A stretch of DNA of 27,450 nt. It comes from Zygophlyctis sp. KS116. Lineage: Eukaryota > Chytridiomycota. Every line of letters starts with the position of its first letter. The stretch's first letter is position 1. This document shows positions 8,478 to 20,602 of this stretch, piece by piece. Below the pieces are notes generated by a model. That model worked only from the letters and a program-made list of their open reading frames with translations. It was not told the DNA's origin and did not search any database. The stretch spans positions 1 through 27,450 of the forward strand of contig BAAFSQ010000132.1 of NCBI GenBank assembly GCA_054661495.1, in the 5' to 3' direction. The translations under genes were made by a program, and so were the position numbers.

Positions 8478-10852
8478 TTATATTAAAAGTGATTTGTAAT
8501 GATTTCGGTAAAGATCAGTGCGATTAAGAATTGAGATACTTGTTCCAACTTTTACATATCCTAAAGCATAAACATTCATATTTTTCCCACTAGTGTCTTG
8601 GAAAACTACTGACTCAGAGACTCTAGTGACTATAGAGTCATTGTATTTGAACCATTGTTTTTCTTCTTGGTTCCAGAGATATAACCAGTAATGTCCATAT
8701 CCTGCATCACCTTCATGGATAAATACTGCATGTAATCTATACTCTATTGTTTTCATGTCTGAATACACTTCATTAATGTAGCTTTGGAGTGATAATATTT
8801 CAGACTGCAAATTAGCAATTTCTTCCTTGAGGTTTTGGATGGAAGCACGCAAGTCCATTGCTATAGATTGTGCAACACTAGATTCTTTATCTTTTACAAG
8901 CAAATCAAGTGTACTTTCAAGAGCCTGAAGTGGAGGTGGGGAAGTATCCTAGATATGAGCAATAAATAAAAATACCGATTTTTTCCCAAGAGAATCCAGT
9001 AATTTTTGCTTATTTGCTAATTCTATTCTTAACTCATTCATTTTCACTCTCCGATCATTACAAGAGACATAATTCGCATCCATGTATCTGTCCAAGTATA
9101 TAACCGGATAAAATTGTGTAAATTCGTTTGATTTGTATGCGTTTTTTGTTTCTAGATCAAATTTAACACGGTTTATGTGTATCATTAAGCATTGGGGAAG
9201 CTCTGTTATTGAGAGATACTTTTCACCAGACGTATTTTCTACGTCAACTTGACTTTGAGAAAAATAAGTATCGAGGCAAACGTATATATCATCAAAAACA
9301 TCTACAATCAAAGAGTTGAATTCTTCCTCTTTAGTACTCCTTTCTACCTTTCCTTGCTTTGTATAAGTTAAAGTCTGCAAAATCTTTCCAAAAAACAATG
9401 ATTGAATAATCGCTTTACTTTCTCCTTTGAAAGCATCTTGAAACATATCCAAAATAGATTCTAGACATTCTGTGATATCTTGCTGCTCACCAAAAGCCAA
9501 TGCCATTTCAGCAATCTTCCTATCTAAAGAGATACTTTGTTCATCTGATACAATCATTTGAAGAAACAATTTCTTTAAACATGCAACAAATTCCTCTGCT
9601 CTTGATAGTTTTGAACCTGCCTCTAAATTGTACAGATCCAATATATGATGTATGTCTTTGAAAGAGAAAAAAAATTGCAAAATTGAATTAAGATAGCAGA
9701 TATTCCCAACATTATTTAAACCTATTGGTCTTTGGATTAAAACTAGAAAAATTACAAGAGTTGACAAGATTCAGCCATTTGAACGTCCTTGCTATTACTT
9801 GAAATAACAATTCCAGTCTCTAAAAAATGTGAAATAACAAGACTATCCCTTCCAGCAGCAATAACCTTTAAAGCCTCTCTTCTATCTTCAATATTTGAAA
9901 ACACTGATGTAAACCTTGACAAAATATCATAATCACTTGCATCGCTAGACTCTCCCAGAACATTATACGCATCGCTAAGTTCAGAAAAAGTAGGAATCCC
10001 TTTTGAACGTTCCATGAGCGCAAAAATTTCCAAATCAGAATCAATTTTTGCTATTTCTAAAAGAGCTTCCAAATACACCGAAATATTACTTGAATCTTCC
10101 TTTATACACTGTTTATACGCATTTTCCACTCTTGTAGAATTTTGAGACAAGCTTGAATAAAATGAAGGCGATAATATTCCTAATTTTTCATAATATTGAT
10201 TCCCTTGAATTGTCTTTTCTAAAAACTTTTCAAAATCTAAATTTCCTTCAACTCCAATCTTTCTAGCCAAAATCTGCAAACCTTTTTCCAGTAAAAGATT
10301 ATATTTTCCTAAAATATCATGCATGTTATTAAATCCCATATAAATCAAAATTTCCAATTTAACTTGAATCAAGTTTTTTAAATCAGAATCTATCAGTACC
10401 CAAAAACCATTTTGTAACTTGTAACCAGCCTTATTCAAGATAATTAAACCATGTTCATCCATAACTTTTGATAAAAACTTATTTTCAGAATTTATCGGCA
10501 TAGAATTTCCATTTAAAACATTTTGAAAATATACTAGCAAGATATCCAAAAGTCCGATTTTAGATTGTTGTAAAACAAATGTTTGCAAAATTGGCTGTTT
10601 CCATGAGAAATCAATTTCCAAAAAACAAGAGCAACATTTATACTTTTCAGACTTAAAATCCATGGCGCTTGACTCTGTATTTAAATGATAATGATGCTTT
10701 CGACAATCCGACGCTGGAATTTCAACGAGAAAATGTCGACAATTTCTACAAGTATATGCATTATCTACTTTATAAACATTATGTATTCCATTTGCCTCTG
10801 GACAACTAAATAGCAATTTCTTTGTCAGCAAATCCGGAAAAATCATTGCCAT
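8478..10852 (-). CDS. Ubp2-like ubiquitin carboxyl-terminal hydrolase
   Basis: A 774-residue cysteine protease of the USP class in three exons (10852-9766, 9742-8976, 8948-8478) with introns of 23 and 27 nt. The catalytic Cys box GLNNVGNICYLNS falls right after the first intron (Cys about 378), and the His box GDAGYGHYWLYLW lies near residue 704, followed by WFKYNDSIVTRV. The Cys-rich N-terminal part (CRNCRHFLVEI; later CCSCFLEI) and the long helical middle resemble fungal Ubp2, which trims K63-linked chains and works with Rsp5. It is much shorter than yeast Ubp2 (1272 residues). The first intron would start GTCAAC. An alternative 56-nt intron starting GTAATA also keeps the frame. It is divergent from the P4-ATPase. 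Confidence 0.88.
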
Positions 10853-10998
10853 GGCCCAGGCCTACTCTTTGACTGACAGTCAGACTTATCAGACATCACA
10901 AAGAATTTAAAGAAAAACGTCCTCAGGAGAGAATTTGAAGAAAAACGTCCTCAGGAGAGATTTTGGTGGCGCGAAATTTCCTGCGGCAGTTTCAAACA
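10853..10998. promoter_or_regulatory. Divergent UBP2/P4-ATPase promoter with a 28-bp tandem repeat
   Basis: The 146-bp space holds two adjacent 28-bp copies (10903-10930 and 10931-10958), differing at one base and each containing AAAAACGTCCTCAGGAGA. A short inverted repeat, CTGACAGTCAG, lies at 10873-10883. The repeat ends 40 bp before the P4-ATPase start, a position fitting an upstream control element. Function is inferred. Confidence 0.5.
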
Positions 10999-13900
10999 AT
11001 GACGACTCATACAACTGTAATGCAGGAGAGGACTCTCTACCTCAATGATCCAATCAAGAATAAAACTCTAAAGTTTATGAACAATTCAATATCAACTACA
11101 AAGTATAATCTAGTCAATTTCTTTCCAAAGTTTTTATGGGAGCAATTCACTCGATGGGCAAACTTATTCTTTCTGGTAACCGGACTAGTTCAAGTAAGTC
11201 TCTTTAAGAAATTGAATTCATAGTTGCTGACAGATCTCTCGCCTACTAATAGATGGGGTACAATCATTCCATTGTCTGTTGTTATTCTAGTATCAGCAAT
11301 CAAGGAAATTGTTGAAGATTTCAAGAGACTTAGGCAAGATGCAGACGTTAATAACTGTCTGGCTAAAGTATTGCATGGTGATAGCTTTCAGGATATTCCT
11401 TGGAAAAAGGTGGAAGTTGGGGATATTGTTAGAGTTAATAATGGAGAATTCTTTCCTGCAGATTTGGTATTATTAAGTTCTTCAGAACCAGATGCACTAT
11501 GTTATATTGAAACTAGTAACTTGGATGGAGAAACAAATTTGAAAATTAAACAAGGACTGCCAGAAACTTCACATTTCCTTTCTCCAGAAGCTGTATCTCA
11601 TTTAAATGGTATTTTACAGATTTTTTTTAATAATTTTAGGGGTTATAAAGTCTGAAATGCCAAATAGTAGTCTATATACATTTGAAGGAACAATATTTTT
11701 TGAAAAAAAGGATTATCCTTTAAATCCAGATCAGCTTTTATTAAGGGTAATTAGTAAAAATTAATTTCAAGGGAGCTCAATTGAGAAATACTAGATGGAT
11801 TTATGGGGTTGTGGTGTTTACTGGGCATGAATCTAAACTTTTAAAGAATTCAACGTACGGTTTAGTCTTTTTTTTAAAATATTAGAGCAACACCTATTAA
11901 AAGAACTAAAGTTGAGCATACAGTCAATACTCAGATTATATTTTTATTTCTTATACTCATTGTGATTTCGGTTTCTTGTTCTTTTGGGTCTCTTGATCGT
12001 CAGTTAAACAATCCTTTTGAATCGCAAATTCTATTCTTTTCTACAGATTATAACCAGGCCATTGAAAAGTTTGGCAAGAATATTGTGACTTATATTATTT
12101 TATTTAATAACTTGATTCCTCTTAGGTATTTTGGTTATTTGCTAAACTTAAAAGTTTGATAGTAACAATGGAAGTTGTCAAAGTATTAATTGGATTCTTT
12201 ATAAATCGTGATTTGGATATGTATTATGAAGTCAATGGCACCACGGCCAGGGCTAGAACTTCATCTCTAGTTGAAGAATTAGGGCAAGTCGATTATGTGT
12301 TCTCGGATAAGACTGGAACTTTGACTTGTAATATGATGAAGTTTCAGCGTTGTACGATTGAAAAAATGGCTTATTCACTGCTTTCTCAAGATTTCAAACA
12401 AACTGCAGATGAGAGTGGGAACTCCATAGTACTTTTTTACAAATTTAATTCATAGACCTATTCAGATATGTCACAACTTTTGGAAAACTGGAAAAAGCAG
12501 GGAGAAAACAGTTTTCATCATGAATTTTTAGTACTTCTTGCGGTTTGCCATACTGTCATACCAGAAACTGATGATTCAGGAGATATCATTTATCAGGCAT
12601 CTTCACCTGATGAAGCTGCTCTTGTTAATGCGGCCCGGGATTTGGGATTTATCTTCCATGTAAGAATTATTTAAGCTGATTTCAAGACACGAAAACCAAA
12701 ATCGGTCATTATTAGAGTACAAGAACAAGATCTTGAGTATCAAATTCTAAATGTTTGTGAATTCAACTCGACAAGAAAACGTATGAGCTGTGTTGTTAGA
12801 ACTCCTACTGGTTCCATCAAGCTATATACAAAAGGTGCTGACACGGTTATACTGGAGAGACTAAGAAAGAACCAAAACGAAGTATTAGATATTACCTGCA
12901 AATTATTGGAGGTACCTATAATTTTTTTATATTTAGGATTTTGCAACCGAAGGTTTGCGTACGCTATGTCTCGCATATAGAGATATCTCGCAAGAGGAAT
13001 ATTCAAGATGGTCGAAAATCTACGATGAGGCTGCAAGAACGATTAATAATCGAGGAGAAGAACTTGATAAAGCAGCAGAGCTCATTGAAAAAGACCTGAC
13101 TCTGCTGGGCTCAACAGCGATCGAAGATAAGTTGCAAGATGGTGTTCCTGACACAATTCATACGCTAATGGAAGCAGGAATTAAAGTTTGGGTATTAACT
13201 GGAGATAGGCAAGAAACCGCAATCAACATTGGCTACTCTTGTCGACTGATAACTGCAGAAATGAATCTTATTGTTTGCAACGAAGTTAATAAAACCGACA
13301 CCAAAAACTTTTTGGAGGCTTCTTTGGCTAATGTAAAGCAGACGCTTGGAGTTGGAACATCCTTAGTTTCAAAGAAGAAACTCAAGCATTTCTTTTTCCC
13401 CAAATCTAGGAAAGCATTTGGAAAAGACTTTGAAGTGGATGCTGCTGTAAGTTCGTAAAACTAATATATAGTCTATGGCTCTGATTATTGACGGTAAATC
13501 TTTAGGATTTGCTTTAGAAGAAGATGTGAAGCTGACATTTTTAGAGCTGGCATTACTATGCAAAGCTGTTGTATGCTGTCGAGTATCGCCTATTCAAAAG
13601 GCTTTGGTTGTCAAATTAGTCAAGGATAATGTGGAGGAGTCTGTTACATTGGCGATTGGGGATGGTGCCAATGATGTCAGCATGATTCAGTCTGCTCAAG
13701 TGGGAGTTGGGATTTCTGGCCTGGAAGGCTTGCAAGCAGCCAGGAACGCTGACTTTTCTATTTCTCAATTCCGTTTTCTTCGTAAACTCCTATTAGTGCA
13801 TGGTGGATGGGCTTATTCGAGGATGAGTAAAATTATTTTATTATGCTTTTATAAGAATATTACCTTATATATGATTCAACTATGGTATGCAACGCAAAAT

Positions 13901-14788
13901 GGCTATTCGGGAGCGGTAAATATAACCAATTCATTTACAATATAGACTCTATTTGAGACATGGAGCTCTGTTTCTAGCTATAATGTTTTATGGACAGTTG
14001 CTCAGCCTTTTGCGATAGGTCTTTTTGATCAATATGCATCGGCCCGAATTTTGGACCGGTATCCCCCTCTTTATCGTCTTGGGCAAAAAAGCATATTTTA
14101 CAATCATGGCGTCTTTTGGGCATGGATTTCAACATCATTTGTTCAATCTGCAATTCTATTCTTCATTTGGGCGCTTATTGTCGGCGAATCTACGGTTCTT
14201 ATAGATGGAAAGGCCATAGACAATTGGGTGTTTGGAATAATGATTTATACTTCAGACTTATTGACTGTAATGCTTAAGGCGTGCTTGGTGGTCGATACTT
14301 GGGTTTTCATCACAATGCTAGCTGTTTTTGGTAGTTTCTTTATGTATTTTGTGCTATTTCTTCCGGTACGAGCATTTATTATTAAACTTTAAGTACACAA
14401 TCGTAGGACCACTCACAAAATGGTCGCCTGAACTGTTTAACGTTTTAGCACCTTCATTTGCTACACCTGTATTTTGGTGTGGAATATTTTTAGTCCCAGT
14501 TATCGCCATATTTCGGGACTTTACATGGAAATAGTACGTCTGACATGTCTAATAATTAGTATAAAACGCAACTACTATCCTAAATCGTATCATATTGCTC
14601 AAGAAATATACAAATACAATATACCTGACTATAGACCGAGGCAAGAATGGTTCCGAAAAGCTGTGACCAAAGTTCGTCAGATTCAGAGACTGAAGAAAAT
14701 TCGTGGATATGCATTTTCTCAAAATGAAACAGGACAAAATAAGTTGATTCGTGCATATGACACAACTAGAGCAAAGCCGTTAGGATAA
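10999..14788 (+). CDS. DRS2: P4-ATPase phospholipid flippase, Drs2/ATP8A type
   Basis: A 1151-residue flippase in 13 exons with twelve introns: 11194-11223, 11609-11639, 11747-11771, 11855-11885, 12126-12154, 12429-12455, 12660-12686, 12912-12936, 13447-13471, 13916-13945, 14366-14393 and 14534-14559 (25-31 nt). P4-ATPases move phosphatidylserine or ethanolamine lipids to the cytosolic leaflet of Golgi or plasma membranes. Visible motifs: [20 protein letters not shown] before TM1, [10 protein letters not shown] in the actuator domain, phosphorylation site DKTGTLT (Asp about 388), [28 protein letters not shown] and [11 protein letters not shown], followed by TM segments. Length matches ATP8A (about 1150). 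The loop after TM1 reads [12 protein letters not shown] where Drs2 usually has QQ, and the TM4 motif is PLSL instead of PISL. A Cdc50-type partner subunit is expected elsewhere. The start at 10999 is used because further upstream only TTG or GTG are available. Confidence 0.95.
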
Positions 14789-14811
14789 AAAATAAATGTT
14801 TTTAACTTAAA

Positions 14812-17800
14812 CTACTTTCTTTTAGAACCTCTATCCGCCCCTGCACTTATTTTGCTATTCCTGGGTGGTAGTTGAGCAAGTTCTAGATATCGTTACAATA
14901 TATTTACATACCATTCAAAGAAATTTTCTTCGTAAATGTGGGGGTAGATGTTCCTGATGATCGTTGTGAGTCACGGCCAGCTTTATACAGCCCCCGACTC
15001 TGTACTAGAATTGATCTCTTTTTCCCAGTTGTGGAACTTGCTCTGCTTTGATCATCACATACACTATCCGTTCTTGAGCTTACTCTTGAAACGCTCCTAG
15101 ATATTGGCTCGAGGCCGACCTGGTTTTTAAAATATCGAACATACATTTTCGTATAGGCTTTCCATATTGAGTGGGATTGTTTTATTCTCGATGATTTTAT
15201 TGATTTCAGTTAGAACTAAAGTCCCAAGCTCTTTTGCTTTCCTAATCAAAAACTCTTTTTCTTCCGGTAAAACCTCTTTGGCATCAATCCCTACTCGTTT
15301 GTGCAAGTCTGCGGCTTCACGGATAATTGCTTTGCGTGCTCGTTCCTTTTTTTGATCTGCATGCGAAATGTCAGAACCTAATTGACTGATTTTGGCCTGT
15401 AAGTTCTGAATATAATGCATTTTTTCTGCTTCTTCAGCATTAATCTGGGATAAAGATCTCTCCAAAGACATTAGTTGCTGCTGAAAGTCGTGTATGACCT
15501 CTCTCTTTAATTTGTACTGCTCCATAATTTGTCTGTATTGCTAATAATGAGTAACAGAAAAATTACTGCTTCCAACATTTCTTTGTGTTGGATGTCTTTG
15601 CTGTCTAATTCGGACTTATAAATACTATTATATGTTAATTTATCTACATACTTTTGTCTGTAATCCTCATTACGATCATTCATTAAGCTTAAGGTATTTT
15701 CTAGTGCCTTGATTTCTTTTTCTGCTTTTCGAATGTTAGCATCAAGTTCATCGCCTTCTCGTTGAAGTTCTTCACGCTTTTGTGCTGCTCTAATGACATA
15801 ATAAGTCTGTGAAACATGTTCTTCTCCTTCTTCAGGAGCAAATTGAGTCATGAGTATCTCATATCTCTTTTTGAGTTTATCTATTTTGCTTAATCGGCTT
15901 CTTAATTCTGATGTTGCCGAATGGCGCTCCTCATCACTAGCTTTCAGTTGGATTCTGAGTATGTCTTTATGGATTTCAATCTCTTTGGTACGTGCCTCCA
16001 ATGCTAATTGCAAACCAACTTGGCGGTTTTCTAATGTCAAAACTTCATCCGCTCTGGCATTTAAAAATCCTCTCAACTTCTTGATCTCTAAATGACGAAT
16101 ATTTTCTTCGACGAGTAACTCTTCTTTTTCTCGAATTTTAGCATTAAGTTGAATTGACTAAATCATTAAAAGTATAGTTTACAGCATTTTCAGTATATAG
16201 TTGCAATTCGTCAATACTATCTATAGTTTGCTGCTTCTCTTTTTGCATGATTTCCTTTTTACGTTTAGTTTGTCTGATTTTAGCCTATAGAACAATCTAT
16301 ACCTTAGGTCATCTTGAGCCTTTTTTAGCTGGGTTGAAAGTACGGAAAACAATTTGTTTTGTGCCCCGGCTTTTTTTTCAAGCTCTTTTATTCTTTTCAA
16401 CAAAACTTCTTTTTCCTCATCAGTTCGATCCCCCTACCAGGTTATTTATGATTGATACCTGAGCACGTCTAACTTTACGTTCAAGCTGCTGAATTTGAAA
16501 TTCTTGGGCATACAGCATAGCTTGCTGCTTTAAAGCTTCTTGATCTAATCTATTCTGTCAGAGATGGCACAAACTACTTACTGACGAATCTTAGTCTTCA
16601 GATTCCTTAAAGCACTTTCTCCTCCTGATATATCAGCTGTTGCATTTTTTTCTTCCTGTTTTAGTTTGAATAACTCCTGATTGCATTTAAACTCTAACAT
16701 AAGAAAGGCCTAGCTTACGTGTTTCGTGGATTAACTTGAGTATTCGATCTAATTCCTTATTATGAAGCTCTTGCTGATGAAGAATATCTTCCAGCTAAAT
16801 GTAAAAAGATATAAATCTACCTGCTTGGCTTTTGATTCTTTAGAATCTGTGTCTTGTTTTGCTTGATTAAGTTTTGACTTTAAATCTTCAAATCGCTCTT
16901 TTTCCCTTGTTAATTGATCATGTCGACTAGATAAATCTTTCTGTAAATTTTTGACTTCAAGTCTCCCCGAGTTAACAGCATTTGAAGCTAGTTTTTAATA
17001 AATTCAAATTACTCTTATTTATGCTATTCTTAATCACTTCTACTTCATCACTATGAACCAACAGAGCTGCATTACATTCTGATTGCTCCAATCTAAAATT
17101 TAGCCATGTTAAGATACTTTGCAGTGCTAACAGTTCGATCATATATCTTTATTCTCTTCTCTAGATCAGAGTTATTTTGATATTGCTGCATCAAAAACTC
17201 TTGCTTCTTATTGATTTTTTCAACCTTTTTACGTATATCATCCTAAAAATTAAGCTCCTTTCCTTTTTACCTTCAGCTCACTATACCTGGCTTGTGCATT
17301 AAGAATATCCTCATCTTTTTTTTGCATTGTTCTGATTGAATTTTCCCATTGATCAATTAAATCTTGACGCTCCTGATGCAAAGATTTAAATGCCTCGGTA
17401 GTTTTATCTAATTCAATTTGCGAAACCTGTGTTTCCGTGACCTTTAACATAAATCACAAAAATTACCTCCATTGTGAGCAATGCATTTCTCTTATTCACT
17501 TCCTGCATCAACTTTTCAATGCTCAAATTCAACCCCTTAATTTTGATATTGTCCTCTTTCGAGTATTTTAAAAGTGCTAAATTATCATCATCTTTTTCGG
17601 CTTGAACGCGAAGCCATTCATCCAGCTCTTCCTTTTCAAACTTGAGCTCTGACCGAATGCTCTCTATTTTCTCATTTCCTCGGTAAATATTATTTTGAAC
17701 AATCGTCAGCTATGTATAATTACAGTTTAAAATTACCTGATCCGATGATTCAGCGATTTCATTTTCAATTCTCTTAATTTCTACAGTCAGTCTTCCGCAT

Positions 17801-18121
17801 TCACGATCTGCTAGCTGTTTAAAATGATCTTCTGTTTCAACTTGTCTACATTTGGCATCATAAATTCCCTATGCTTTTTAATATGCTCCAAAGCATACCT
17901 GAGTATGTGCCAATTCCTGCTTTACATTTTTCATGTGAATTGACATTGCGTCACCTCGAGTTGAGTTATCTTCAATATCTTGAGCCAGACTTCCTAATTT
18001 GATCTCTAATTTTTTGATCTTTTGTTAAGCATTGTTTAATTACTTGTTCTCCTAATAATTTGTTTTCCTGATTTGCAAAAGGAGGAAGAGAATGTATCGA
18101 ATTATTCTCATCTTGTATCAT
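14812..18121 (-). CDS. CCDC39: CCDC39/FAP59 axonemal molecular-ruler coiled-coil protein
   Basis: A 960-residue coiled-coil protein in 17 exons. Introns: 18043-18019, 17898-17869, 17736-17710, 17466-17442, 17270-17243, 17117-17093, 17012-16988, 16820-16795, 16718-16694, 16581-16550, 16458-16434, 16302-16274, 16182-16158, 15566-15541, 15144-15120 and 14911-14883 (25-32 nt). CCDC39 and CCDC40 lie along the doublet microtubule and set the 96-nm repeat that places inner dynein arms and radial spokes. Diagnostic stretches are ANQENKLLGEQ, HMKNVKQELAHTQ, KIDKLKKRYEILMTQFAPEE, YYVIRAAQKREELQREGDEL and KAEKEIKALENTLSLMNDR. The tail is Ser/Arg-rich, as in animals, whose protein has about 940 residues. 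I chose the ATG at 18121, since homology begins just after it and a TGTCCGAA palindrome lies upstream. An in-frame ATG at 18199 would add 26 residues. This gene implies a motile flagellum. Confidence 0.93.
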
Positions 18122-18481
18122 AATAAATGATTCTTCCGAAGAGAATGAAAATGTCCGATTTACTTTCGGACATTTAAGAGCAATCAGACATTTTGCCATG
18201 CTACAGATAATTTTTAACAGAAGCCATAATAAATTGTAAGATTCATTAAATTATAAAGCTCACTAAAGTAAATAAAGGAGTTCAAGACAGAATTAACACG
18301 ATCAACAATCAAAATTACTCCATCCCTACATGATTCAATTACTGTATATCATCGATTGTAATATGAAAATTAGAAATTTAGACTTTTCTTAAAAAGAAGC
18401 TCCTAAGAAATCGTCAGCCCAGCTCGTGCAAATGTCCGAACGCATCATCCGAAACGTCATTTTTATCTGTTTATTTATTAA
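18122..18481. promoter_or_regulatory. Shared promoter region of CCDC39 and the CDKL kinase
   Basis: A 360-bp divergent space between two cilium genes. Next to CCDC39 is a perfect inverted repeat: 10-bp arms 18149-18158 (AAATGTCCGA) and 18166-18175, with a 7-nt loop. Next to the kinase is TGTCCGAA at 18433-18440, followed by a second TCCGAA at 18448-18453, about 30-40 bp upstream of the ATG. I saw no RFX X-box. If CCDC39 instead starts at 18199, the palindrome lies inside its coding sequence. Confidence 0.5.
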
Positions 18482-19925
<1,444 letters not shown>

Positions 19926-19974
19926 CTCGTGGGTATAAATCTCAATAAAAAGATTAAAAGTTATATCATTCACT

Positions 19975-20494
19975 TCAAACATTGAGATTTTCAAAAATTC
20001 CACATCCAGATCCGGGCTTACTAGCAAAAATATATTCATTTAAGATCGGATCATCCAAAGCTACATTCGGTAGAATTTTCTGATAATAGTCTTTTTTTAG
20101 AGAGTACATAAAGTCATCGATCTTGTCAGCTTCCACCAAAGAAACAGTACATCCTCCCCATCCATTCCACCAGACTGAACGCCAGCATATCTTTCACTAT
20201 CTATTGCAACTTGAGTAAGCTCTCCCTCAAATTATAATAATGAAAAAATACCATCTTTAAAGACTGCTGATATGCTACCATTGTTCCTAAGGCTGAACAA
20301 CATACAAAAGCTGCACTGGAAGATAGTCCGCCTCCCTAACTTTTTAAATATTTTGAAATCGTACCAGAGGAACAGTCCCATCCATCATAATCATTAAACT
20401 TTTAGTCGCTTTCAACTTGAGTTTCTCAAAGATCCCTTTATATCCACACTTGAAATAATTCGACCATTCATGAACCGACGCATCAATATCAACA
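19975..20494 (-). pseudogene. Inverted, internally deleted copy of the galactokinase gene
   Basis: The complement of 20494-20160 matches galactokinase bases 26172-26506, and 20159-20030 continues at 27321-27450. An 814-bp block (26507-27320) is missing, with one shared T at the join. The copy keeps the parent introns at the same places, so it arose from DNA, not from mRNA. I found one substitution (20107, GTAC for ATAC) over roughly 465 aligned bases, so it is very young. The loss shifts the frame: after GMD the reading frame soon meets a stop, and the catalytic centre after motif 2 is gone. The 5' part of the gene is absent. Past the window end of the parent, the copy appears to give the natural C-terminus (GSGCGIFENLNV, stop 19977-19975). 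Confidence 0.88.
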
Positions 20495-20602
20495 GTATGC
20501 ATTAAAATAAACTTATGTCATCTTATTTTAAGATTTGAGGAGTAAGGGAAACTCAGGTTTAAACATCAATCGCTAAAAGCATTTTATTCACTTATAAGCT
20601 AT

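Noticed and set aside
16437-16458. A 22-nt intron (GTAGGG...GAG) in CCDC39
   Set aside because: A 25-nt intron at 16458-16434 gives QGDRTDEEKE, which matches the family at this place. The shorter model inserts unrelated residues.
15850-16462. Plus-strand frames opposite CCDC39
   Set aside because: They are shadows of long coiled-coil exons. The minus-strand reading has clear family conservation.
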